42,634 bases of DNA from Perkinsus olseni. Lineage: Eukaryota; Perkinsozoa; Perkinsida; Perkinsidae. Below the pieces are notes generated by a model, which saw nothing but the letters and a program-made list of their open reading frames with translations, did not search any database and had not been told where the DNA came from. The stretch lies in assembly GCA_013115135.1 (NCBI GenBank), contig JABANP010000455.1:1-42634 (forward strand), read 5' to 3'. Positions 19,173-28,319 of this stretch are shown piece after piece (position 1 is the stretch's first letter; the number at the start of each line of letters is the position of its first letter). A program made the translations under genes and the position numbers.

Positions 19173-19237
19173 TGTGCAGGATAAGGGCAAAGGGCTCCAG
19201 CGTGATACTATCCCGTCGGGATCACGGATCCACTGAG

Positions 19238-19278
19238 TGAGACTCAGGTTTCGGGATAATCCCGAAACCTGAGTCTCA
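19238..19278. repeat. Perfect single-centre palindrome, arms 20
   Basis: Arms 19,238-19,257 and 19,259-19,278 are exact reverse complements around one A. Confidence 0.95.
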
Positions 19279-19301
19279 ATCAGTTGATCTGACTTGGTTC
19301 C

Positions 19302-19320
19302 GTACAGTGTGACACTGTAC
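19302..19320. repeat. Single-centre palindrome, arms 9
   Basis: GTACAGTGT-G-ACACTGTAC, exact. Confidence 0.9.
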
Positions 19321-19329
19321 TGGTGGATA

Positions 19330-19366
19330 CTGTAAGATTCGACACTGTCAGTGTCGAATCTTACAG
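19330..19366. repeat. Perfect single-centre palindrome, arms 18
   Basis: Arms 19,330-19,347 and 19,349-19,366 are exact reverse complements around one T. Confidence 0.95.
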
Positions 19367-19876
19367 GCCCCCCGTCCGCGCGAACACTGTTAGATCCTAA
19401 TTGGGAAAACGCAAAAGCCCAACTAAGGTCTTGAACCAAGATGGCTACGGATTATATACGGAATAATACTTAGCATGCAACTCATCGCAACACTTTAAAT
19501 TCAGTCTCGTCAACTCGGACAGTTTCACAGCCAGCCCTTTCGGAACCGCCCCATAGGATATCTAGGGCGCCGGAGCTGCGCACGCGAAAGACCCTACCGG
19601 AGGATCAGTAACGGCGGGGACGTCGAACGCCAGCTGAGACACCAGTAGCGACAGCGATGCGCATCCCAACACGAGAAGGAAACGGATCATCTATGAGACA
19701 GTCTTCGGTCTCATCACGCCCCCCTTGCGAGGGCACGGCGTGCCCTCCGATCGTCAAATCCATCAGATCATCTGACAACATCATCAAAGTTAATGGGCAC
19801 ACGCCGACAATGATGATGCTGGTTATGGCATCTTAGTGTTATAAATACGCTTCACATTGTCGATGCATCGGCCGAC

Positions 19877-19960
19877 CTCATCAACATGCATGCAGGGACA
19901 GCGAGCTCATCAACATGCATGCAGGGACAGCGAGCTGATCAACATGCATGCAGGGATAGA
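19877..19960. repeat. 29-bp tandem array, about 2.9 units
   Basis: Unit CTCATCAACATGCATGCAGG plus GACAGCGAG, repeated at 19,877, 19,906 and 19,935. The equivalent spacer beside PIH1-A (about 11,085) has one related unit only. Confidence 0.88.
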
Positions 19961-20001
19961 CGCCATCACACTAGATAACGAGCAGTGTTCTCTACACTAG
20001 A

Positions 20002-22806
20002 TTATGCCAATGACGACGACGATGAGGCACCTGCCGCCAGCTTTTCGCTCTTTTCCTCGAAGGTGAATTTGAACTCCCCTGCGAAGGAGCCGTCCACACC
20101 TCCTCCCAGGGATGGTGGATTGGGTAGAAGCGACAACGCGCTCATGCACGGGGGGTGACGGTGGAATTGAGAACTGTGCGGATGATACCCTCATCACCAG
20201 GAACCACGAAAAATATGGTATCGAACTGCACTGAACGCAAAAATTAGGCAGTTGCAGACAAAACCATGGACTATGTAACCTTGATGGAGCTAATCCAGCG
20301 AGGCCGCCCCAGTGGGCACCTCCAGAGCACCCTCCTCCTCCTCTTCTGTATCGCACTCGAAGATGGTGTCCGGCTGAAGCTTATCAACGGCGATGTCAAT
20401 CTGAGGAACTGTTCTTCAGCCTTCATGTTCCTCAGGAGCATGATCTTCTTCTAGCGTAATGAAGTTACTCGTATGAAGCGTCGATTCCGCCCATTCACCT
20501 TCAACATTTCCCCATCGAATTCACACTTCTGGACGCCTCCCGCAAAGCGTGTAGGGAACCAGATGATCAGGGTACGATACTTTCGATGACCCGAGAAGGG
20601 AGGATTGTGGCGGATGCGCACACACTCGTCAGAGGCCTCAACCTCGATGTGAGACGCAGTGAGGACTCCCGTTAGTGTCACCTGAGGGGAGCGCACAGCG
20701 AAGAAGAGGCACCAACTGTCCGAGTCTTGGAGAAGACCGACTGCCAGAGACGGATTCAGATCGAGTGTTTCACAGTTCATTCGTCATCGGAGTATCGCTA
20801 AGCAGATCTCCACAGACGACGTCTGTCTACCGCAACTCACCCTGATCTCACAGACGGACCCTCGGAGGGGCTGTAAAGGGTCATCCACGGGGACCGTCAT
20901 CGAGGAGCCTCCGAGACTTCCCGTAAAACTGCTGGCATCCGAGTCAGCTACACCCCCCTCCAGCACGGACAAGGGAAGCCTGTACCAAAAGCTTCTTTGA
21001 GCATATCGCATGACGGCAGCGCTCCTCGGAGCGGCGGCGGCAGATGCTGAGCTCACTCGTATGTATCCTCCTCATCTTCTTTCCTGAACAGCCTCCTCCT
21101 CAGGTTCTCTCTGACAGACTTCCGGCCAGAGCGATATATGGACAAGTCAAAACCGTCAAAATAAACCCTGAGCATCGAGTAGCTCCCCAAGGCCAGCAGG
21201 GGTACATGTAGACGTTCCGCATAGCTTCAACTCACCCGGTGTATGTGTTGCGGTAGAAGATGGTGAATTGCGGCATGGGCAGCTGTTCGTCGAGGTCCAC
21301 CTTCGACCTTGGATACTCATCATGTGGCGATGCTGCCGCTACAGGACCCGCAGTAGGGACCTCTGCTATGGCCGACTCCCTCTTAACTCTTATCCGTTGC
21401 TGTGGTATGGTACTGCCTGAGACCGAGGAATTCAATAGCAACGGAATGGTGAAGAAGGTGACTGTAGGATCAAGTAACAGACCAATGCTCGGTCCTGAGG
21501 AAGTGCTCCCAAGCCATCGGGAGCCACTTTCCCCTACAGTAGATCATCGAGGGTTTTTATCGCGGATCGGCCACAGCGAGGTTTGACCGGCCTTCCTTCA
21601 TTATACAACTCCCTGGCCACTCCGATCAATGGTCGAGGGTCGTCCATGTAGCGCAACGCCGCCCGCCTCACCTTTATACCTCATCCTGGGCGTCACGAAG
21701 TTGTCCACGTCCAGAGAGTCCATACCATACTTACGGCCAACACCAGACAAGGCCAGCTGGCATATACTCCGTCTGAGTGCGCCACCGCATGATGATGGCC
21801 TCTCGATGGGCGGCAGCCTACTTGTATTCCCCTCCATCCGCGGTATCCATCGCTTTCGTGAGGACCCCGGGATTGAAGACAACATCGATCCTGAACCGAG
21901 ACCCATCCTGTCGAGGACAGCTCGTCGTTCCCATTATCAGCATCATGGGCAGCAAGTGAGATGAAGCCTACGCCTGCCGATCGATCGAGCTCACTGTCGA
22001 TGCCGCAACGCTTAGATGGTCATTTCTATAATACCAAGTGACCAACGGCTCATCCTTCGCTTCATTGCACTGGATTACTTGAGGAAGCGAGAAATTGAGT
22101 ATGGAAGTGCGCCGTTAGAGATATAGCGTAAACAAACAGCGAATAGCTGATACTCCCTATGAAGCCTCTGGTGCAGACTCACACGACGCAGCGGCCGCCC
22201 TTCCTGTCAGCATCTTCACGCTTCTCTCCGATACTCATTGGGACCCTTATCCCCTGTTGCTGCTCGGTGTTATCGAGGAAGGACTTCACGTGGGGTGCCT
22301 CCACGTACCTAGATGACTCATCAATCCCTTTGGTAGAGTCCATAATGAAGAGCACCGTGCACGCAGGAGCTGTCTACACTCTAAGTGAGAGAATCAATCA
22401 TCACTCTTAGATGGCTCCCAGAGCCCAGCCCCCGCCCTGGCCCCTGAGGAAAGTTTTTTGACGACCTATCTGATTTCCCTGCATGCTACCGCCACAGAGA
22501 CCCCCTGACTGAGCACACCGGCAAGAACCTAACTTAGCCGGGGCAGGCGTTGTACTATAAACTCACGAGAATGAGCCTTTTTATGAGTAACACCGGTGAC
22601 AGAGCCCTATTGAAGATCGCGCTAGTCACCTACTCTGAGCTCGTCAGGTTAACAAAGATCTTTTCCCTGGTCTTCGTATCCCGAGTTTTCACCACCAGGC
22701 CAGGTTCGGGCCGAACCGTCACTCCCTGGTCGTCCCTCCTCAACAGCAGGTCATTCTCTTTCGACTGGGATGAGCCGCCATAACGGAGGTCGACTCCACC
22801 GAGCAT
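20002..22806 (-). CDS. PIH1-domain protein gene, copy B (near-complete, with lesions)
   Basis: Frame-consistent exons: 22,806-22,630; 22,373-22,183; 21,920-21,822; 21,772-21,672; 21,416-21,236; 21,182-about 21,050; about 20,995-20,850. Then comes a CS-like exon near 20,690-20,490, an acidic exon (IDIAVDKLQPDTIFECD) and a C-terminal exon ending at 20,002. PIH1 signature: PEPGLVVKTRDTKTREKIFVNL, GIRVPMSIGE, FRIDVVFNPGVLTKAMDTADGGEYK, GRKYGMDSLDVDNFVTPRMRYKG. Intron 3 is exactly 49 nt. PIH1 proteins are HSP90/R2TP adaptors, some for axonemal dynein assembly. Lesions: an in-frame TAG replaces the last exon-1 codon (22,632-22,630), and one base is missing near 20,150 relative to copy A. It is therefore either a recent pseudogene or in need of alternative splice sites. 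The C-terminal exon boundaries are uncertain. Confidence 0.72.
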
Positions 22807-23350
22807 TGTGTGGCTTCAACACACTACTTCTGAAAGAGCATCGAGGGAGCAGGACAGCACTGCAATACTCGAGCGACTGATTGACAGCTGAACCTGACTG
22901 ACTCAACAGCTGTGTGGCTTCCCTATAGAAATCTAGTCGAGTGATGGTGTCGTGTCGGTAACCAAGGAAAGTGTTCGTTGCACCATCGGTGGGCACCGTC
23001 CACTGGACGGGATAGCCTCCATTATGTATGGGATGTCTGAAGCCACTGACGCACCAGCCGCGCCCTCTCTTCAATCGCAGCGATAGAAGCACGACTCTAG
23101 CTGCTGTTGCTGCCCTCTCGACGAACATTCTCGGATACGATAATACTCCAGGAGTATTACTCCTATATTCCTCCTCGTTCTAACCGATTGCAACCACCAC
23201 TCGGATGAATAACGAGACCCTGAGCTTGGTCCCGAGTGGATACGAGATGGTCTGATGATTCTCCTATAACTTCCGTTGGGAACTTTAACCCGGGCGTTCA
23301 GCAAAACCGTCGCTGAATTGGAATAAGCGTCATGCATCACAATGGGAGGA
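22807..23350. other. PIH1-B upstream flank; no gene recognised
   Basis: The first ~110 bp are shared with the PIH1-A flank and probably hold the promoter. Nothing coding is supported beyond it. Confidence 0.4.
23143..23164. repeat. 22-bp footprint, target ATACTCCT
   Basis: Exact 7+8+7 structure. Confidence 0.82.
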
Positions 23351-23357
23351 GACACGT

Positions 23358-23958
23358 GGGCTGTTCAGTAAATCGATCCCGGGACTCGGGATCAATCCCA
23401 GGATTGACCGACGCTTTTTTCTGTTCAGTGAATCGATCCTGGGAGCAATTCTAGGATCAATCCCTGGATCGATCCTGAACGCGTTCAGAGGAGCAAAGGA
23501 TCGATCCTAGGACCGGTCCTGGGACCAAATTTTTCAGGACTGGTGAACACCGATCCTGGGGGCTCCGTGGCGCGCGAAAACACCAAATTACACGAAGTCA
23601 CAGCGTACCTCGCCAGGATGATTCGTACGAACTGAGCGAATGACCCAGGTTCGATCCTCGCCAAGAGAACTCCGGCACTTACGTATACTTCTGCATAATT
23701 TGAGATGGCCGTGGATGGCAATGAGACATTTCAAGTTATCGAGTGTGTGCAAGTTATGCACCAAGGGGGGTCCCGGGATCAATCCCAGGATTAGGTTTCA
23801 AGATCGTGTTTTATGAACGGTGTTTGAGATCGATCCCGGGATCAGTTCTGAAAAGTTTCCGGACCGAGTTCCCTGAACACGTTTTCGGGATCGATCTTCG
23901 AAATCGATCCTCAGGATCGATCCTGGGACTGGTTTATTAGTCTTTTACTGAACAGCCC
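23358..23958. mobile_element. 601-bp element with 15-bp terminal inverted repeats
   Basis: It begins GGGCTGTTCAGTAAA and ends with the exact reverse complement. The subterminal regions are dense in GATCGATCCTGGGA-like motifs in both orientations. The centre (about 23,570-23,700) has a tRNA-like box B (GGTTCGATCC). No transposase is present and the flanks show no clear target duplication. It is a non-autonomous DNA element of unassigned superfamily. Confidence 0.72.
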
Positions 23959-24471
23959 GACGATGTCCCGAATATAACCCCGACGACACTCTCGGCCATT
24001 GGGGGCGAACGTGAAGAGAAGTTGTTGGAAGATGAGACGAGCGTATGAGTGCTGAGGCCTTGCCAAGGACCTATCTCTCCAGGAAACGAGAAACAACCGA
24101 TAACACTCCCCGGACAACAGTGTGAAAACGAGGAGAGGATGCTTGCCGTTTATTGACCGGAATACTTCGAGGAGACAGGGGGAATGGAAAAAGCTCGAAG
24201 GGGTCAACAACACTTGCGGCCGATGGCCAGTCGCCTCCAGTCTGAAGCGAAAATGGAAAAACGATGGATAGAGTGAAGCTAAGCATGGTGGGGCCTCGTT
24301 GGACCAGATAGAGATGATCGACTCGTCGGTGTAATACACCGGGTGTATGCACGGGACTCCCCTCAGCTATGGCCCACAGCAACCGTCGGGCGTTCCAGGT
24401 GGCGAGCGTGATGAGGAATGGCGTCTCCGGTGTCTCACAGTCTCGCTTGCCCTACGAGCACCATTGCCCGC
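23959..24471 (+). promoter_or_regulatory. 5' flank of secreted-family copy 1
   Basis: 24,215-24,471 is homologous to 28,055-28,319 upstream of the sister gene (GCCGATGGCCAGTCGCCTCC, then CACAGCAACCGTCGG). The regulatory region was therefore duplicated with the gene. It carries the footprint at 24,327, absent from the sister flank. Confidence 0.5.
24327..24348. repeat. 22-bp footprint, target CGGTGTAT
   Basis: Exact 7+8+7 structure. The sister flank has AGGTGTAT once at 28,167-28,174. Confidence 0.9.
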
Positions 24472-25116
24472 ATGATGACCAGCGGATTCTACGGTGTTAT
24501 CTTACTCCTTGGTCTGCCCAGGCCCACATCATCGCCTCCAGTCCCTGGCTATCGGGCGAACATGGAGGCTCCGCTGATAATGCCGGGCACGTACAGAATC
24601 ATCGATCTCGATAAGAGCAAGATAACCTCTCTGAAGGATTTGAAAATGGACGTTGAAGGAGGACACCGCCAGGCTTCACGTTACATCAACATGAGGGTCG
24701 AGCACGCTGATGGGAGCACCTACGATGTTCAAAACATGTCCCCGGTGATATCCCCGCGCTACGGCAAGCCGTTGAGCGGGGATCTAAGAAGGAGGTGTTG
24801 GAAGGTGAGACGGACTCCTCAGTTCTACCACCTGGCGAATCCTGTAGGGCAAATGAAGTCTATTAGTGAGGCTTTCCCCGAGGATCTATCCTATGCTACA
24901 CTAGGCACCACTGTGGTGTGCCAAGATGATGACAACACGATAAGCCTAGGGCTTTGCAAGGTGCTGGGCTTTCGCAAGGCAGAATATGAAGAATCCGACT
25001 ACATTTTCGTTACTTTAATGAGATGGAATGGTGGAAGTCGGAGCATCCCAGGACGACCCCTACAGAGCCCCACTGTCAGCTCTTCCGTTGACCGAGAAGA
25101 GCGGCCACTACATTAG
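24472..25116 (+). CDS. Secreted protein of a duplicated family, copy 1
   Basis: 214-codon uninterrupted frame. I choose the ATG at 24,472 because it opens a signal peptide (MMTSGFYGVILLLGLPRP) conserved in copy 2; the upstream ATG at 24,418 would bury it. The mature part contains YRIIDLDKSKITSLKDLKMD, YGKPLSGDLRRRCWKVRR, QFYHLANPVGQMKSISEAFP and FRKAEYEESDYIFVTLMRWN. I recognise no domain. The protein is probably exported or surface-exposed. It ends about 130 residues earlier than copy 2, soon after a Ser/Pro-rich segment. It has the plain site GAAGGTGA at 24,801-24,808, where copy 2 carries a MITE. Confidence 0.75.
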   Translation: MMTSGFYGVILLLGLPRPTSSPPVPGYRANMEAPLIMPGTYRIIDLDKSKITSLKDLKMDVEGGHRQASRYINMRVEHADGSTYDVQNMSPVISPRYGKPLSGDLRRRCWKVRRTPQFYHLANPVGQMKSISEAFPEDLSYATLGTTVVCQDDDNTISLGLCKVLGFRKAEYEESDYIFVTLMRWNGGSRSIPGRPLQSPTVSSSVDREERPLH

Positions 25117-25290
25117 CGCTACGATCGTCTAAGGCATGATTATCGGGTCGCTAGTCGATACATGGCGCGACTCCATCCCATAAGGCAGTAGTAGTTCTAA
25201 ATTGCAGGCGCTGCACAATTGCGTCACTGTAGTGACGAGCTTACATTGACTCAGCTCCCCTGGACACATCAGGCTACTCCTATTCCGCCG
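25117..25290. other. 3' flank of secreted copy 1
   Basis: Short spacer with a CGTCACT/AGTGACG palindrome at about 25,224. No exon is seen. Confidence 0.4.
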
Positions 25291-25348
25291 AAGCTGGATT
25301 ACTCAGTCGTATCTGAATAAATGACATGCATACGCTGCCGAACACTTG

Positions 25349-25370
25349 TAGCAACTGTTGCTGAGCAACA
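25349..25370. repeat. 22-bp footprint, target TAGCAACA (one mismatch)
   Basis: 7+8+7 structure. The R2 copy at 30,160-30,167 has TAGCAACA once. Confidence 0.85.
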
Positions 25371-25415
25371 TGATGTAGCACACGAGCGTTCATTTCTTCC
25401 GCGAACTGTCTGAGA

Positions 25416-25446
25416 GATCGAGCAACAAAAGTTTTGTCGCTCGATC
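25416..25446. repeat. Single-centre palindrome, arms 15
   Basis: 14 of 15 pairs match around one G; absent from the sister R2 copy. Confidence 0.8.
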
Positions 25447-25676
25447 CCTCTGGCGGTTTTGCTACCAAACTGTAATGAGATTGGGTGCTTTGGTAGTTAG
25501 CGAAATTTTAGGTATGAAGACGGGTATATATCGAAGAAATTCAATGAATACGTCTCCGACTATGAGCCGACGGAGCTCCACATTATCCAACTCTCGAGGA
25601 GACTCAGATTCAAGCGCGGATATTCCAACCGACAAGTTTTAGATGAGGTGACTAAGGAACAGGAATACAGAGGAGA

Positions 25677-25698
25677 GCTCCTACTAGGAGCCTCCTAG
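25677..25698. repeat. 22-bp footprint, target GCTCCTAG
   Basis: Exact 7+8+7 structure. The R2 copy at 38,831-38,838 has GCTCCTAG once. Confidence 0.9.
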
Positions 25699-26083
25699 TC
25701 TAGGAGAGCTCTCCTTGAAAACTCAACACAGTCAATGCATTAGACACGTCATGGTTGCAGCAGTCTTATATTTGCAGCGTATATGCCGTTGTAGAGTTCT
25801 AAAACTGGCGCATGTCGACTCCTTATAGATTGACATATGCGCTCTACAGGATACCACTGTAGTTCATTGACTCCTGCATTGATTGTTCGAGTTCAGAAGC
25901 TCAAGCAAACCTTCGTCAAAAGTTCTTCGTAGACCAACTCGGGCTATTCAACTCTTAGTGCCAAAGCGAAAGCCGCGATCGTCCGCTTCGGCATCCTCGG
26001 GTACTGCTTCTCAGCCTGGCGGGAAAACTGCTTTGAAACAACTGATGCTTCTTCGTATTCGTAGATAATAAATATTGAACGAA

Positions 26084-26284
26084 TCAATGAGCGCCCGGCT
26101 TCATATGATATCCGTCATTCGTAGCTACCGTATTTGGTCTCCGCACACCGCCGGCTACGAACAGCGGGAACCCGAGCCAGATGAGTTTGTAGGTGCAGTC
26201 GACGCACATAATGCTCGCCCCGCTGCTCGGTGTGAGAAGCCTCTTAGTGGTGAAGTATGCGTGGAAGTCGCCGCCTGTCCTCAA
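26084..26284 (-). pseudogene. MULE-type transposase fragment
   Basis: The minus-strand frame contains HAYFTTKRLLTPSSGASIM, then CVDCTYKLIWLGFPLFVAG. This matches the MULE transposase pattern in which a metal-binding Asp lies in a D(A/C)TYKL.W.G(F/Y)P segment. Upstream and downstream catalytic residues are missing and the frame degrades after about 70 codons. It is a decayed fragment, not a working gene. Confidence 0.5.
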
Positions 26285-26557
26285 AATCAGCCAGGTATCC
26301 CTGTCCCCTCATTCGACACACCTCTTAGTGAAGCTGGACTACGTATGCTGTGTCAAGAGTGGCCGACCCAGAGTAGATAGGGCTATAAGAAGCGTAAACT
26401 AACTACCAGTTTCTGTAATCTCGCGTATGGTTTATTGAAAACCATATGGTAAATCGAATCCACCTTCACGCCTTTTCGGCGCCTCGAGATCTAACTCAAT
26501 CTGCCTTCAGATCAGCAGTTAGCTGTCATCGTGACGCGGTGCCGGGCCGCTATCACC

Positions 26558-26579
26558 AGTTGAAGTTCAACTGTTGAAC
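26558..26579. repeat. 22-bp footprint, target AGTTGAAC
   Basis: Exact 7+8+7 structure. Confidence 0.82.
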
Positions 26580-26749
26580 AGGCCAAGTTCAGCACTCATG
26601 ATCACAGTCTGCGATTCGCAGATTCAATGACGAGTCTAATGCTTCCATCGATTGGAGAATCTCAGATCCTCCAAGTATGGTATCATTGAAAGATAACGGT
26701 TCTGGAGCTCTTCGCGAGCTCTGTCCCAGCAGCGTGGGACACGGTTTGC

Positions 26750-26771
26750 GGTTCGTGACGAACCGTTCGTC
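26750..26771. repeat. 22-bp footprint, target GGTTCGTC
   Basis: Exact 7+8+7 structure. Confidence 0.82.
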
Positions 26772-26844
26772 AGAAAGTAGCAGCATGTCTTCGAAGTAGT
26801 GGGAATCATTAGTTTCCACCATCTTCAAGCGACCAATAAATCTC

Positions 26845-26960
26845 CACAGGGATGCCGACCGCCGCTCACCCTGATCTACAGCCGCGAAGTGGATGTAAAG
26901 GGTCGCCCACGGAGACGGTCATCGAGGGGCCTCAGACACTCCCCGTAAGACTGCTGGAAC
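26845..26960 (-). pseudogene. PIH1 exon-7 fragment
   Basis: Nucleotide similarity to PIH1-A 12,211-12,335 (GATGCCGACCGCCGCTCACC, CCCCGTAA-ACTGCTGG), with deletions that break the frame. No other PIH1 exon lies beside it. The fragment abuts the 18-bp array. Confidence 0.75.
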
Positions 26961-26974
26961 CCGTTCAATAGTTC

Positions 26975-27134
26975 TATACAGTTTAATAATGCTATACAGT
27001 TTAATAATGCTATACAGTTTAATAATGCTATACAGTTTAATAATGCTATACAGTTTAATAATGCTATACAGTTTAATAATGCTATACAGTTTAATAATGC
27101 TATACAGTTTAATAATGCTATACAGTTTAATAAT
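26975..27134. repeat. 18-bp tandem array, about 9 units
   Basis: Unit TATACAGTTTAATAATGC, almost perfectly conserved. The unit is divisible by three and so leaves an artificial open frame. AT-rich, next to a PIH1 fragment. Confidence 0.95.
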
Positions 27135-27679
27135 GTTAGTTGTTGAATACTGTAATAAATTATTTGCTGTAATACGAATAAATTAGGTATAACCCAGTAA
27201 TAATCACATTATACAGCTACATATCGTTACAGTCATGACTCAGTGGTATTACCACCCAATTCACTCTAGTGTGGAGAGGAAGTAAAAGATCTACTGATCA
27301 TCACTGCCACTACGCCTGCTGTTGAACTTATCAACCTTTTTTACTATAATGGACAATTACGCAGGGGTCTAGCGATCAATGTATGCAGCAGTTGCTTGCT
27401 CTTCCATGCAATATACAGTATATATATCCAATACCACACCAATGCGAATGCATACAACTATTCCAGAACAGACTGCTTGTCCTACTCCCAGACTATATAA
27501 ATCCGTTCCCTCAAAATGGAAGTACCGAGTTCGTATCTTACCTTGTTCAACCTCGCTCTCCTTCTCAGACACCTAGCCAGTTGAAAATCAGGCTGTAGAC
27601 ACCTTGACAGAATGCAGTGCATTCTCGAGTGCAACTCCTTGACAGAACCCCGGCATGTTCCGACAGTCGAACGAGCCTG
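27135..27679. other. AT-rich stretch; no gene recognised
   Basis: Short overlapping frames at 27,369-27,598 lack support. A GAATGCA-G-TGCATTC palindrome lies at about 27,609-27,623. Confidence 0.4.
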
Positions 27680-27939
27680 TTACAGTCGATTAGCATTATC
27701 ATCACCATCAATCACCACCGAGCCCTCTACCTGCACTATGTCCGCCTGAATGCTGCCTAGGTCCTTTAGTGAGCCCAACAGCTCATCGAAATTACTCAAT
27801 TTCGCTGCCAGGTGAACCTGCCGGGTACAGTGAGAAAAGGAGAGGCCCCTCCCCATCCATACCTCAACAGTATCGAGCTGCTGGGCCAGTTGAGAGTTCA
27901 ACTCGTCCTTCTTCGTCATCAACGACCGCAAAGATCGAC
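27680..27939 (-). CDS. 3' exons of a coiled-coil protein, unrecognised
   Basis: Exon 27,939-27,863 (RSLRSLMTKKDELNSQLAQQ...) is joined by a 45-nt GT-AG intron (27,862-27,818) to exon 27,817-27,680 (VHLAAKLSNFDELLGSLKDL...), ending at a stop. Leu/Lys/Asp heptad-like spacing suggests a coiled coil. A CAG acceptor precedes 27,939, so at least one upstream exon exists but was not found. No family is recognised. Confidence 0.5.
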
Positions 27940-28319
27940 CTGAGCAAGCACTGAGTGAGAAGTCAGGGGATATTGAGAAACAGTAAGCGCGGTGGTGGCG
28001 TTTAAAGGTAACCACGTTCGACTTCTCATGATGCTCTCGAGTGGTCCAACTCTTGCGCCCGATGGCCAGTCGCCTCCAGTTCGAAGCGAAAATGTGATAA
28101 CGATGGGAAGAGCAAGGCGAAAGCATGGTGGAGTTCCGTTGGACCAGAGAGATATGAGCGAATCGCAGGTGTATGCCCGGGACTCGTCAGCCATGGCTCA
28201 CAGCAACCGTCGGTCGTTTGAACGGAGGGGGCGAGCGCGATGAGAGGTGGCGAGCGCGATGAGGAGTGGCGTCTCCCATGCTTCCCAGTCTCCCTTGCCC
28301 TACCTGCGCCGATATCCAC

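Larger units (their letters stand above)
19081..19800. other. Gene-free stretch with a cluster of perfect palindromes
   Basis: Five single-centre palindromes lie within 19,154-19,366 and others at 19,724-19,738 and 19,755-19,767. No exon is supported. CAGGGTGGC, the end sequence of the 28,660 MITE, occurs alone at 19,145. Confidence 0.6.
25290..26065 (-). repeat. Dispersed degenerate gene family R2, copy b
   Basis: Four shared blocks. A minus-strand frame (FAEEMNARVLHHVAQQQLLQ) at about 25,410-25,320. A block with ESPRELDNVELRRLIVGD at about 25,600. The GGAGAGCTC...CTCAACACAG block at 25,670-25,730. The VSKQFSRQAEKQYPRMPKR block at 26,060-25,950. Colinear with copies at 30,130 and 38,640. 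Frames are broken, so it is a relic. Confidence 0.5.

Noticed and set aside
24418..24471. Upstream ATG as the start of secreted copy 1
   Set aside because: It would put 18 residues before the conserved signal peptide; the internal Met-Met at 24,472 gives a normal signal sequence in both family members.
26606..26620. Footprint on TCTGCGAA
   Set aside because: The 7+1+7 palindrome is perfect but the trailing w2-w8 is missing; left in the palindrome-only class.
26989..27186. Open frame made of a repeated six-residue peptide
   Set aside because: It is the translation of the 18-bp AT-rich array (18 is divisible by three) and has no other coding evidence.
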